6,630 nt of DNA from Oligoflexales bacterium (lineage in GTDB: Bacteria; Bdellovibrionota_B; Oligoflexia; Oligoflexales; CACXFL01), in the NCBI GenBank assembly GCA_028282865.1, contig JANQHA010000240.1, forward strand, positions 1 through 6,630, in the 5' to 3' direction. The notes under the pieces were generated by a model. The model was not told the DNA's origin and made no database searches. It saw nothing but the letters and a program-made list of their open reading frames with translations. Shown here in pieces: positions 1-5,423 of the stretch. A program made the position numbers and the translations under genes. How positions within the stretch are numbered: position 1 is the stretch's first letter; each line of letters starts with the position of its first letter.

Positions 1-31
1 CTAAAGGCAGATAGATATAAAGACAAAGCCA

Positions 32-60
32 CCCCAAGGGGGGATAACCACTCCTTGGGG
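32..60 (-). terminator. Probable intrinsic terminator after the nuclease-like gene
   Basis: An 8-bp perfect GC-rich stem (CCCCAAGG at 32-39 with CCTTGGGG at 53-60) encloses a 13-nt loop. Read on the minus strand it starts 40 nt after the stop codon of the gene ending at 100 and is followed by TGGCTTTGTCTTTAT, which is T-rich but interrupted. The position and stem fit a terminator. The broken T-tract and large loop make it weaker than the one at 4039-4069. Confidence 0.55.
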
Positions 61-71
61 GTCGCAACCTA

Positions 72-86
72 AGCAAGCTGCTTGCT
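72..86. repeat. Short inverted repeat downstream of the nuclease-like gene
   Basis: AGCAAGC (72-78) and GCTTGCT (80-86) form a perfect 7-bp inverted repeat around one base. It lies between the stop codon at 100-102 and the larger hairpin at 32-60. A one-base loop cannot form as such, so as RNA the stem would be about 6 bp with a 3-nt loop. It could help stabilise the 3' end of the transcript or be chance. Confidence 0.3.
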
Positions 87-99
87 GATAGTAACAAAC

Positions 100-690
100 C
101 TATCTGCTACAGCGGCCGTTTTTCTGACAATCAAGCAATCTACGATGTAGCTTAAGAACATCGTTCATGTTCAACTCAAGCTCATAGGTAAAGCCATACT
201 GACCAGTTCCTTTGTGAGAGATAGTCCACTGTTCAGGTTCTTCGTCAAACTCATCTGGAAAGTATTCTGTTGAGTGATCGTTAACTAGATACATTCGAAT
301 TCGCCGGTGAGACTCTATTGAGTCGTGAAACCTAGCGAGTTGCCTAACAGCGTGAGTATGCGCGTGTCGGGCGTGTCTGCGGCATTTAACCTCGCCGTAA
401 GCAATAGCTTCACCGTCCACCTTGCGAAAAACAACCAAGTCAAGCTCACCTATGATTCTAGACTCGTCGCGGTATGCAATACCAACCACCACATCATACT
501 GATCTGCGCTGTACTGCTGCTGAAACTGGTGCCTAGCCATGTACTCACAAACCGCACCATGAGAATGGTACTTTACCGGTAAATCCTTTAGTAAATTAAA
601 GTAATGATCAATGAGTCGGTTATTAGAAGCTTCAGCAAAAGATACCGAGGATAGAAAAACCCCCACCACGAAAAAAGTAAAACGTTTCAT
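100..690 (-). CDS. Exported PD-(D/E)XK nuclease-like protein (196 aa)
   Basis: The chosen start is the ATG at 690, preceded by GGAG five bases upstream. The frame extends further upstream only to a TTG at 765, which would bury the signal peptide. The protein begins with a typical Sec signal: MKR, a hydrophobic stretch at about 4-16, and a signal peptidase I site S-F-A at 17-19. The mature part of about 177 residues carries the order of motifs seen in PD-(D/E)XK (restriction-endonuclease-fold) nucleases: a helical Glu (E49), GELDLVVF (E82, D84), YGEVK (E100, K102) and a following helix with Q117. The D84 / E100-x-K102 wording closely resembles Holliday-junction-resolvase-like and YraN-type proteins. 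Those are normally cytoplasmic, so a signal peptide is unusual. Four cysteines (48, 103, 188, 194) could form disulfides in the periplasm. Nuclease activity and target are inferred from motifs. It lies 241 bp downstream of the paralog pair and may have its own promoter. Confidence 0.8.
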   Translation of the reverse strand: MKRFTFFVVGVFLSSVSFAEASNNRLIDHYFNLLKDLPVKYHSHGAVCEYMARHQFQQQYSADQYDVVVGIAYRDESRIIGELDLVVFRKVDGEAIAYGEVKCRRHARHAHTHAVRQLARFHDSIESHRRIRMYLVNDHSTEYFPDEFDEEPEQWTISHKGTGQYGFTYELELNMNDVLKLHRRLLDCQKNGRCSR

Positions 691-736
691 AACCACTCCA
701 TAGTTCAAACATTTACGGTGTTCGGTAGATACACTC

Positions 737-765
737 GCCCATATTGCGAGCTTATACAAAGTCAA
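737..765 (-). promoter_or_regulatory. Tentative promoter for the nuclease-like gene
   Basis: On the minus strand a TTGACT (765-760) matches the sigma70 -35 consensus at five of six positions. At 16-17 nt spacing only a poor -10 (TATGGG or ATGGGC, 743-737) is available. It uses the same TTGACT hexamer as the better promoter candidate at 3941-3968. The predicted leader to the ATG at 690 would be about 40 nt. The weak -10 keeps confidence low. Confidence 0.25.
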
Positions 766-776
766 TTTCTATACTT

Positions 777-840
777 ATTATTAGGGTAGCAGAGAATTTG
801 TAGGATACCTAATAATTTATAAAAAAAATTATATTATTAG
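777..840. repeat. Three-arm A/T-rich inverted repeat in the 691-931 intergenic region
   Basis: ATTATTAGG (777-785), CCTAATAAT (808-816) and ATTATTAG (833-840) are three copies of one arm. The middle copy is inverted and can pair with either neighbour: 9 bp with the left, 8 bp with the right. They sit just upstream of the nuclease-like gene, and an exact TATAAT lies at 833-828 on the minus strand. They could be operator half-sites or alternative hairpins at the end of the upstream transcript. The very low GC means chance is also credible. No clear GC-rich terminator was found after the gene ending at 932. Confidence 0.3.
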
Positions 841-931
841 CATGAGTCTGACATCTTAGCGCGTCACAATGCAGCTTTGAATCAACCTTAATACGCCAGC
901 CCAGACACTCCTCCGAGTTATATTCCAAAGG

Positions 932-2350
932 TCATCTATCAGCCGTAAAACTCTTTTGACAGAACAGCTGATCATAGGTCAAGGGGTTAAATTCATATAT
1001 TCTTGTCGAGGGTCTATTCGTATACCTTCTTAGCAACCGCTTCAATCTAGCAGATGTGACAGGCCGTTCGCCGAATATTCCAGATAAAGCTACCTTCATT
1101 GGAGCTTCGAGCTCAATATCTGGCTGCAGCAAGGCCGTCAATCGTTTATGTACTTCTCTAATCTCAACTCGATCTACCTCGTATCCATCGGACTCGACTT
1201 TCCTGACGCCAAGACTAAAAGCATAACCGAGGTAGTTAAGTTCTGCCTTGCTAGTTACTGCAGCGACGACCTCATTCATAATTTCTAAATAAAGCAACGC
1301 ATCATCCACCTGCTTAGAAAAACCATTGTCAAAATTCCTATGGAAGTAGGGGAAAAATTCTAATAGCCTATCTAGAGCCTTCATCTTCAGGCCCACCTGA
1401 CTAGTCGGTAAAAGATTATAGATAGACTTATGAAGCTCCAACGCCCGGCCAAGCATAATTTCCAAGAACTGAAGCCGCTGCTCAACTACCTGCTTCCTGT
1501 CGGTTAGACTAGATTTATAATAATTTGATCCATTTCTTATCCATCGCAGTCTATTCTTCTCAATTACGTTGCTAACTAAAGTTATATTACTATTACCTAT
1601 TTTAGGGATTAACCCATAAAGCCCTATATAATTTTCCGCGTTCTGATACAGGTTGCTATAAAGATCAGAATCATCATCCCAGCTACGGATAGATTTAAAA
1701 AAACTCAGCTGAGCTTCACTTTGTATGTATTGTGCTCCGTAAATAATATGACCTAAGATACTTGGGTCTGTATTGCCACGGTAATAATCATCTAAAACTA
1801 TTGCAGTCGCCTCGAATGCTACATTATTTATCTTTCCTTGTTCTGGATCGACACTCCTAGCTAAAACATTCCAAATTTTATCAAAAGTAGGTTTACCATC
1901 TGGTGATCCAAGGTATTGATCTGGGTGTTGAGAAATGAACCTCGCCCAGACTTCCCCATGGAATTTCGATTTACAGTAGCGAAGTGCCTTTTCAAAATTT
2001 TTCACAAGTAAAACTCGATATTCAGCTATTTCAGATCGAGCATTAACAGAAGTCAGATCGTTACGTCGTTGATACTCTAAATACCCAGATCGCTCTATTC
2101 TAACCAGTTCGTCAACTACATTGCGAAATAGTACTTGCTGACCTTCGTATTCAACTTTATCAAGGAGGGTACTCATTGTTTGAGCTTCTGCCATGTAAAC
2201 CTTATCGCTTGCTTCTGACCCAACAAGCTTCATTTGATCGTACAGATAATTTCGCAGCTTTTCTATACTTACGGAGTAAGCTGGCGATGACCCAAAAGTC
2301 ACAGCAGCAAAACCCAGCACAATAATAATCTGTCTTTTGAAAATACTCAT
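932..2350 (-). CDS. Exported protein of unknown family, paralog B (472 aa)
   Basis: I do not recognise this family. The protein starts with a Sec signal peptide: SIFKRQ, a hydrophobic core at about 8-20, and a probable cleavage after A-Y-S (24-26). The rest is soluble and looks mainly helical, with no transmembrane segment. It is clearly a paralog of the gene just upstream. V66-V83 matches that protein at 12 of 18 positions with identical numbering, and Y125-C126...HGEVW and AQLSFFKSIRS (213-223) are also shared. Only two cysteines are present, C126 and C464 near the C terminus, and both have counterparts in the paralog. This suggests a disulfide in the periplasm. I chose ATG 2350 over the in-frame TTG at 2365 because it gives a standard signal peptide and matching numbering. 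Its ribosome site is odd: a six-G run only 3 nt from the ATG. It lies 71 bp after the paralog, so cotranscription is likely. Confidence 0.88.
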   Translation of the reverse strand: MSIFKRQIIIVLGFAAVTFGSSPAYSVSIEKLRNYLYDQMKLVGSEASDKVYMAEAQTMSTLLDKVEYEGQQVLFRNVVDELVRIERSGYLEYQRRNDLTSVNARSEIAEYRVLLVKNFEKALRYCKSKFHGEVWARFISQHPDQYLGSPDGKPTFDKIWNVLARSVDPEQGKINNVAFEATAIVLDDYYRGNTDPSILGHIIYGAQYIQSEAQLSFFKSIRSWDDDSDLYSNLYQNAENYIGLYGLIPKIGNSNITLVSNVIEKNRLRWIRNGSNYYKSSLTDRKQVVEQRLQFLEIMLGRALELHKSIYNLLPTSQVGLKMKALDRLLEFFPYFHRNFDNGFSKQVDDALLYLEIMNEVVAAVTSKAELNYLGYAFSLGVRKVESDGYEVDRVEIREVHKRLTALLQPDIELEAPMKVALSGIFGERPVTSARLKRLLRRYTNRPSTRIYEFNPLTYDQLFCQKSFTADR

Positions 2351-2351
2351 A

Positions 2352-2371
2352 CTCCCCCCGAGCAAATTTGC
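2352..2371 (-). promoter_or_regulatory. Unusual G-run ribosome binding site with adjacent palindrome
   Basis: Upstream of the ATG at 2350 the minus strand reads GGGGGGAGT, placing the G-run (2359-2354) 3 nt and the GGAG core only 1 nt from the start codon. Such spacing is short for an anti-Shine-Dalgarno match, although the G-run can pair with CCUCC using a G-U pair. Immediately upstream is a perfect 10-bp palindrome GCAAATTTGC (2362-2371). It overlaps the alternative TTG start at 2365, which itself has only AGG five bases upstream. Confidence 0.4.
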
Positions 2372-2421
2372 CTAAAATAAAACAGTCACTTCTTTTCTTA
2401 GTTCACCCAACACTCCACCTA

Positions 2422-3831
2422 TCATAAAAACCTATTGCGACAAAACCGTTTAAGAGCTCCCCCATCAACTCCTACCTTTTCTTTCACTTGGGTGGTCTGA
2501 ACCTTTAGGTTTAGCGCGTGAATTTTAACAAGGTTCTTAGGAGAAACTCCCTCAACTTTACCCGCAAGGTCGGTTGGTAATAAGGAGAACCTTGGGTTCA
2601 ACAACCCTCCTAAATCACCTTCTGAAAGGTTAACCTCTGCTCGTTTGTAGACATATTGCGGAGATTCAATCAATCGCTCGTTTACACTAAAGAGTTCGTC
2701 GATATAATCAAGCTTAGCTTGACTATCGACCCCATCGACAATAAGGCCCATAAGCTCCAAATAGTAAGACATTTCCTCAGTTCGATAAAAATGTGAAACA
2801 CCAAAATAGTCTGTGCCATAAACACTTTTTTCTCCTCCTGTGAGGTGAAAGTTAGGCATAAAGTTAAGTAGCAAAAGCAACGCTTGTTCCTTAAGCGACC
2901 GCATACTTTCATCTAGGGCTGCACTAGAGCTATCGAAATCTAACGTAAATTCGATTAGAGACTCTAGAAAAACTAACTGTTCGGCAGCAGAAGCTTGATG
3001 CCCTCGCTGCTTCATGGCATTTGGGTAACCTCTTTTCTTCCAAAGCTCTCGACTCATGGAAATAGCATGCTTTATCAAAGCTATATTCGAATTATCAACC
3101 CTTCCCATCAACTTATATATTCTATTATAGATATCGAAGTTCCTTAGATAAGATTTACGATCGGCTGCCGATCGAATCGCCTTAAAAAAGTCTAATTGGG
3201 CTTGGTTTTTTACGTAAATCACTCCTATGCTAAGATGTTCAAAGATATTTAGGTTTCGACTCATGGAGCTATAAAATTCTTTGATCAACCCGGCGGCAGC
3301 TTGAAAAGCTACGTCTTTACTTTCTCCACCTTGCTCAAAACTTTCAGTCAATATATTCCAAATCTTTCCGGCGATATCTTTTCTTAACGGTGGTCCAAGA
3401 TCTGTTTCTGGTCCATCTGTAATTAACTTTGACCAAATTTCACCATGCAATCTAGTGTTGCAGTATGAAAAAGTTTTCGAAAAATCTTGAATAAGCGATA
3501 CTCGAAAATTACTTAGGATAGTAGGTACGTCCCCTACAGGGCGCCTTTTATAAAATTTTTCATACCCTGTGGTCGCAGTTTCTACCAACTTTCTAACAAC
3601 GCTACGAAATAGGACCTCTTGGCCATCATTTTCAACCTGAGAGGTATAGCCAAGCATATACGTAAGCTCATCGGTGATCTCACCAGGGTGCTTAGATATC
3701 TGCTCTAGGGTATACTCTTTAAGCTCTTCCACATCGACGGCAAGAGAGTAGCCTGATGGCAGTGCAAGGGACATAAAAACAAAGCCAAATGTCACGGACC
3801 ATTTCTTAGCTAAGCTATACAAAGCAATCAC
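2422..3831 (-). CDS. Exported protein of unknown family, paralog A (469 aa)
   Basis: I do not recognise this family either. Translation probably begins at a GTG (3831) with GGA six bases upstream. This gives a long signal peptide: KK at 9-10, a hydrophobic core at about 11-25, and S-L-A (29-31) as the cleavage site before VDVEELKEY. The mature part is soluble, charged and predicted helical. It aligns along most of its length with the downstream gene. The best blocks are V66-V83, FSYC...HGEIW (121-133), AQLDFFKAIRS (211-221), DNSNIAL (246-252), the P-x-FH motif (326-329) and MSYYLELM (354-361). The region between about 395 and 455 has diverged. Its only two cysteines, C124 and C464, match C126 and C464 of the paralog, and both proteins end in a FC-x(3)-F motif plus a few residues. 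It is the first gene after a promoter candidate at 3941-3968, so it probably heads a two-gene operon. The role is unknown. Confidence 0.88.
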   Translation of the reverse strand: MIALYSLAKKWSVTFGFVFMSLALPSGYSLAVDVEELKEYTLEQISKHPGEITDELTYMLGYTSQVENDGQEVLFRSVVRKLVETATTGYEKFYKRRPVGDVPTILSNFRVSLIQDFSKTFSYCNTRLHGEIWSKLITDGPETDLGPPLRKDIAGKIWNILTESFEQGGESKDVAFQAAAGLIKEFYSSMSRNLNIFEHLSIGVIYVKNQAQLDFFKAIRSAADRKSYLRNFDIYNRIYKLMGRVDNSNIALIKHAISMSRELWKKRGYPNAMKQRGHQASAAEQLVFLESLIEFTLDFDSSSAALDESMRSLKEQALLLLLNFMPNFHLTGGEKSVYGTDYFGVSHFYRTEEMSYYLELMGLIVDGVDSQAKLDYIDELFSVNERLIESPQYVYKRAEVNLSEGDLGGLLNPRFSLLPTDLAGKVEGVSPKNLVKIHALNLKVQTTQVKEKVGVDGGALKRFCRNRFL

Positions 3832-3899
3832 CCGACATCCGGCTTCCAGGGTTAAATGAGTGCTTTTTTGTGAAAATACTGAACAACGGCAAGAATAGG

Positions 3900-3937
3900 C
3901 TCCCGGCGTTTAGACTATAGATGTTATTAAACGGGAG
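3900..3937 (-). promoter_or_regulatory. Stem-loop at the predicted 5' end of the paralog operon transcript
   Basis: CTCCCG (3900-3905) and CGGGAG (3932-3937) form a 6-bp GC-rich stem. It is extended inside by TTTA/TAAA after a 3-nt bulge, leaving a 15-nt loop. If the promoter at 3941-3968 is used, transcription would start near 3934, so the hairpin would cap the 5' end of the mRNA about 70 nt ahead of the GTG start. It could stabilise the leader or act as an operator. No riboswitch family was recognised. Confidence 0.35.
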
Positions 3938-3940
3938 ACT

Positions 3941-3968
3941 TTTACAATATAACCAACTATCCAGTCAA
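3941..3968 (-). promoter_or_regulatory. Candidate sigma70 promoter for the paralog pair
   Basis: On the minus strand TTGACT (3968-3963) is followed after 16 nt by TGTAAA (3946-3941), a four-of-six match to TATAAT. Just upstream (about 3969-4038) the DNA is almost pure A/T with A and T tracts, resembling an UP element. It sits between the terminator of the preceding gene and the GTG at 3831, where a promoter is expected. The predicted leader is about 100 nt. Confidence 0.5.
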
Positions 3969-4038
3969 GCTATTAAAAAGTTTTTTATTTTAATTAAAGC
4001 TATAAAATAACTATAAATAAGTGTCTGATTTTAAAGAT

Positions 4039-4069
4039 AAAAAAATGCGGCTGTCGAAAACAGCCGCAT
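4039..4069 (-). terminator. Intrinsic terminator after the Ig-like membrane protein
   Basis: A perfect 9-bp stem, ATGCGGCTG (4045-4053) with CAGCCGCAT (4061-4069), has a 7-nt loop. Read on the minus strand it is followed directly by a run of seven T (4045-4039, the first one paired), then ATC. It begins 35 nt after the TAA at 4107-4105. This is a textbook Rho-independent terminator and separates this gene from the paralog operon downstream. Confidence 0.92.
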
Positions 4070-4104
4070 CTTAGATATTTAAAGTAATCAGCCTATAGTC
4101 AACC

Positions 4105-5091
4105 TTATTGAACCGTGACCGTTACTGGTTGTGTGTACTCCCACCTACCAGCAACTTCGGAAAATGCTCCCAAGCGCATTTCATACTGTCCTTGGTTAAC
4201 ATTCTGAGTTTGAACACTCTCACTAGAGGTAGCAAATCGGTATGCAGGATTTCCCCAGCTACCATCTGCTGAAAACTCAACTCGGTAAAACGCCACCTTG
4301 CTATCACCGGTCCAAGAAATAATGCCTCCGTTTCCGGCAATGGCGCCCCCTGACAACGGCTCTTTAAGAGATACGTTTCTTCTTAGCGGCGCTTCTACCC
4401 GGAAGCTCCTTACTTCACTAACGCCGTCAGCTGTTTCAACTTGCCAGAACCAAGTCCCTGGGTATGGATGATGAAACTCATAAGAGCTTCCAGACGTAGG
4501 AACTCTCATATAAACCGATTTCATGCCGCGATCTCTTGAGAAAACGATGGTCCCTGGTCCACCATTCCAACTAAACAATGCCGGCCCTGCGGTCTCATCA
4601 TAAGCTCTAGAGTCTCCATCTACTGGAGAGGTTAACATAACGTTGCCAGTAGGCATTGCAGCCTGCTCAGCACCAGTAGCTATCGAAGCGTCTTCAACAG
4701 CTCCGGTTTCTTCTGCTAACCCAGCAACCTCGGTTTCGGTTGGCTCCGCAACTGTATTAGTAGCGTTTTCAACCGGCTCAAGGGGATCGACGATTGCATC
4801 GGGGTCTGTGCTTGCTAAATCATCGTAGCCATCATCGCTAAACATGAAAAATACCGCGACCGCTACTAGCACTAAGAAAACACCGCCTAGTACCAGAAGG
4901 CGAGTATTATTGCCGCTAGCAAAGCCTCCGTCCTTGAAGATCTGGGATACCGCATTAGTATTTGTCCCAAAGTTGCTAGTGAACTCCCCTTTCAAATCCG
5001 CGGTAAACGGATTACTTTGAGGAGCTTGCTGGGAAGAAAAAGAACTCCCCGCCTGCGTCTGATCGGTGTTGTGATTACTTGGCTGATTCAT
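4105..5091 (-). CDS. Single-pass membrane protein with two Ig/Fn3-like extracytoplasmic repeats (328 aa)
   Basis: The ATG at 5091 has a GGAG seven bases upstream. Residues 1-62 are polar, rich in Asn, Gln, Ser and Thr, and probably disordered in the cytoplasm. Residues 65-84 form one strongly hydrophobic helix, preceded by R64 and followed by acidic FSDDGYDD, which fits an N-in, C-out topology. An acidic Ala/Glu/Thr/Pro linker runs from about 86 to 148. Two beta-rich repeats follow. The first is at about 150-233 (LTSPVDG, LFSW, SSYEF, PGTWFWQV) and the second at about 240-328 (LKEPLSG, IISW, VNQGQYEMRL, VTVTV). Their pattern is that of Ig or fibronectin-III-like modules, as found in FecR-associated and envelope proteins of delta-proteobacteria-like lineages. 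No catalytic motif is visible, so a binding or scaffold role in the periplasm is the most I would infer. It follows lpxK but appears to have its own promoter and terminator. Confidence 0.88.
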   Translation of the reverse strand: MNQPSNHNTDQTQAGSSFSSQQAPQSNPFTADLKGEFTSNFGTNTNAVSQIFKDGGFASGNNTRLLVLGGVFLVLVAVAVFFMFSDDGYDDLASTDPDAIVDPLEPVENATNTVAEPTETEVAGLAEETGAVEDASIATGAEQAAMPTGNVMLTSPVDGDSRAYDETAGPALFSWNGGPGTIVFSRDRGMKSVYMRVPTSGSSYEFHHPYPGTWFWQVETADGVSEVRSFRVEAPLRRNVSLKEPLSGGAIAGNGGIISWTGDSKVAFYRVEFSADGSWGNPAYRFATSSESVQTQNVNQGQYEMRLGAFSEVAGRWEYTQPVTVTVQ

Positions 5092-5119
5092 AAATCTTCT
5101 CCATGTTAGTCAAGCTTTG

Positions 5120-5137
5120 GCATGCAAATACGCATGC
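5120..5137 (-). repeat. GCATGC inverted repeat in the leader of the Ig-like protein gene
   Basis: GCATGC occurs twice (5120-5125 and 5132-5137), separated by 6 nt. Because GCATGC is itself a palindrome, the copies can pair as a 6-bp hairpin and are also direct repeats. The hairpin ends 28 nt ahead of the ATG, too far to mask the ribosome site directly. Confidence 0.35.
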
Positions 5138-5198
5138 TGGGGCTATTACCTAAATGTAATGATTACTCGTATGAGGGATCGGTCTTTGTGCAAACAAC

Positions 5199-5217
5199 TT
5201 TAGACAAATAGTCTAAA
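5199..5217 (-). repeat. TTTAGAC/GTCTAAA inverted repeat, operator-like
   Basis: TTTAGAC (5199-5205) and GTCTAAA (5211-5217) form a perfect 7-bp inverted repeat with a 5-nt spacer. It lies about 25-45 nt downstream of the predicted transcription start from the promoter at 5249-5278. This geometry suits either a small RNA hairpin or a dimeric repressor site. No regulator is encoded in the window. Confidence 0.35.
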
Positions 5218-5248
5218 AATTTACATAGATAAAAATCTCCCTACCTAT

Positions 5249-5278
5249 ATTATAGAATCAGCCCATAGCATGACGCAA
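5249..5278 (-). promoter_or_regulatory. Candidate sigma70 promoter for the Ig-like protein gene
   Basis: On the minus strand an exact TATAAT (5254-5249) is preceded at 18 nt by TTGCGT (5278-5273), which keeps the important TTG of the -35 element. The -10 is exact and the position is suitable. The -35 is weak and the leader to the ATG at 5091 would be long, about 150 nt. Confidence 0.5.
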
Positions 5279-5382
5279 GATCACCACTAGTATAAACCTT
5301 CTATAGCTAGTGCTTCCAGGCAAGTATCAACTTATAATTGCTTAAATTTTTAACGAATAAATATATTTGACCAAACACAAGA

Positions 5383-5413
5383 AAAATAACCTTAGCATTC
5401 AATAAAACGCTAA
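5383..5413 (-). terminator. Weak terminator-like hairpin after lpxK
   Basis: On the minus strand TTAGCGTT and AATGCTAA pair as an 8-bp stem including one G-U, with a 6-nt loop. GG and then TTATTTTTC follow. It starts 10 nt after the lpxK stop codon. The stem is A/T-rich, so termination may be partial. Confidence 0.4.
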
Positions 5414-5423
5414 AATGACTCAA

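Larger units (their letters stand above)
5092..5423. other. 332-bp intergenic region between lpxK and the Ig-like protein gene
   Basis: No credible coding frame or RNA gene was found. On the minus strand it holds a weak terminator-like hairpin near lpxK, a promoter candidate at 5249-5278, and a leader of about 150 nt with two short hairpins before the ATG at 5091. The rest is A/T-rich without further structure that I can see. Confidence 0.7.

Noticed and set aside
325..582. Open plus-strand frame of 85 codons
   Set aside because: It lies opposite the nuclease-like gene, whose motifs and signal peptide are convincing. It has no clear ribosome site and no recognisable domain.
691..765. 25-residue N-terminal extension of the nuclease-like protein from a TTG
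   Set aside because: The extension would bury the signal peptide, the TTG overlaps the possible -35 element, and the ATG at 690 has a well placed GGAG.
2682..2912. Minus-strand frame of 76 codons inside paralog A
   Set aside because: It is in another frame within a gene supported by paralog alignment and has no independent evidence.
3961..4038. A/T-rich stretch considered as a replication origin or integration site
   Set aside because: No DnaA-box-like repeats, iterons, flanking direct repeats or integrase gene are visible; an upstream promoter element explains it more simply.
4643..4828. Plus-strand frame of 61 codons rich in Ala, Ser and Val
   Set aside because: It is the antisense of the low-complexity linker of the Ig-like protein; its composition is a by-product of that repetitive coding sequence.
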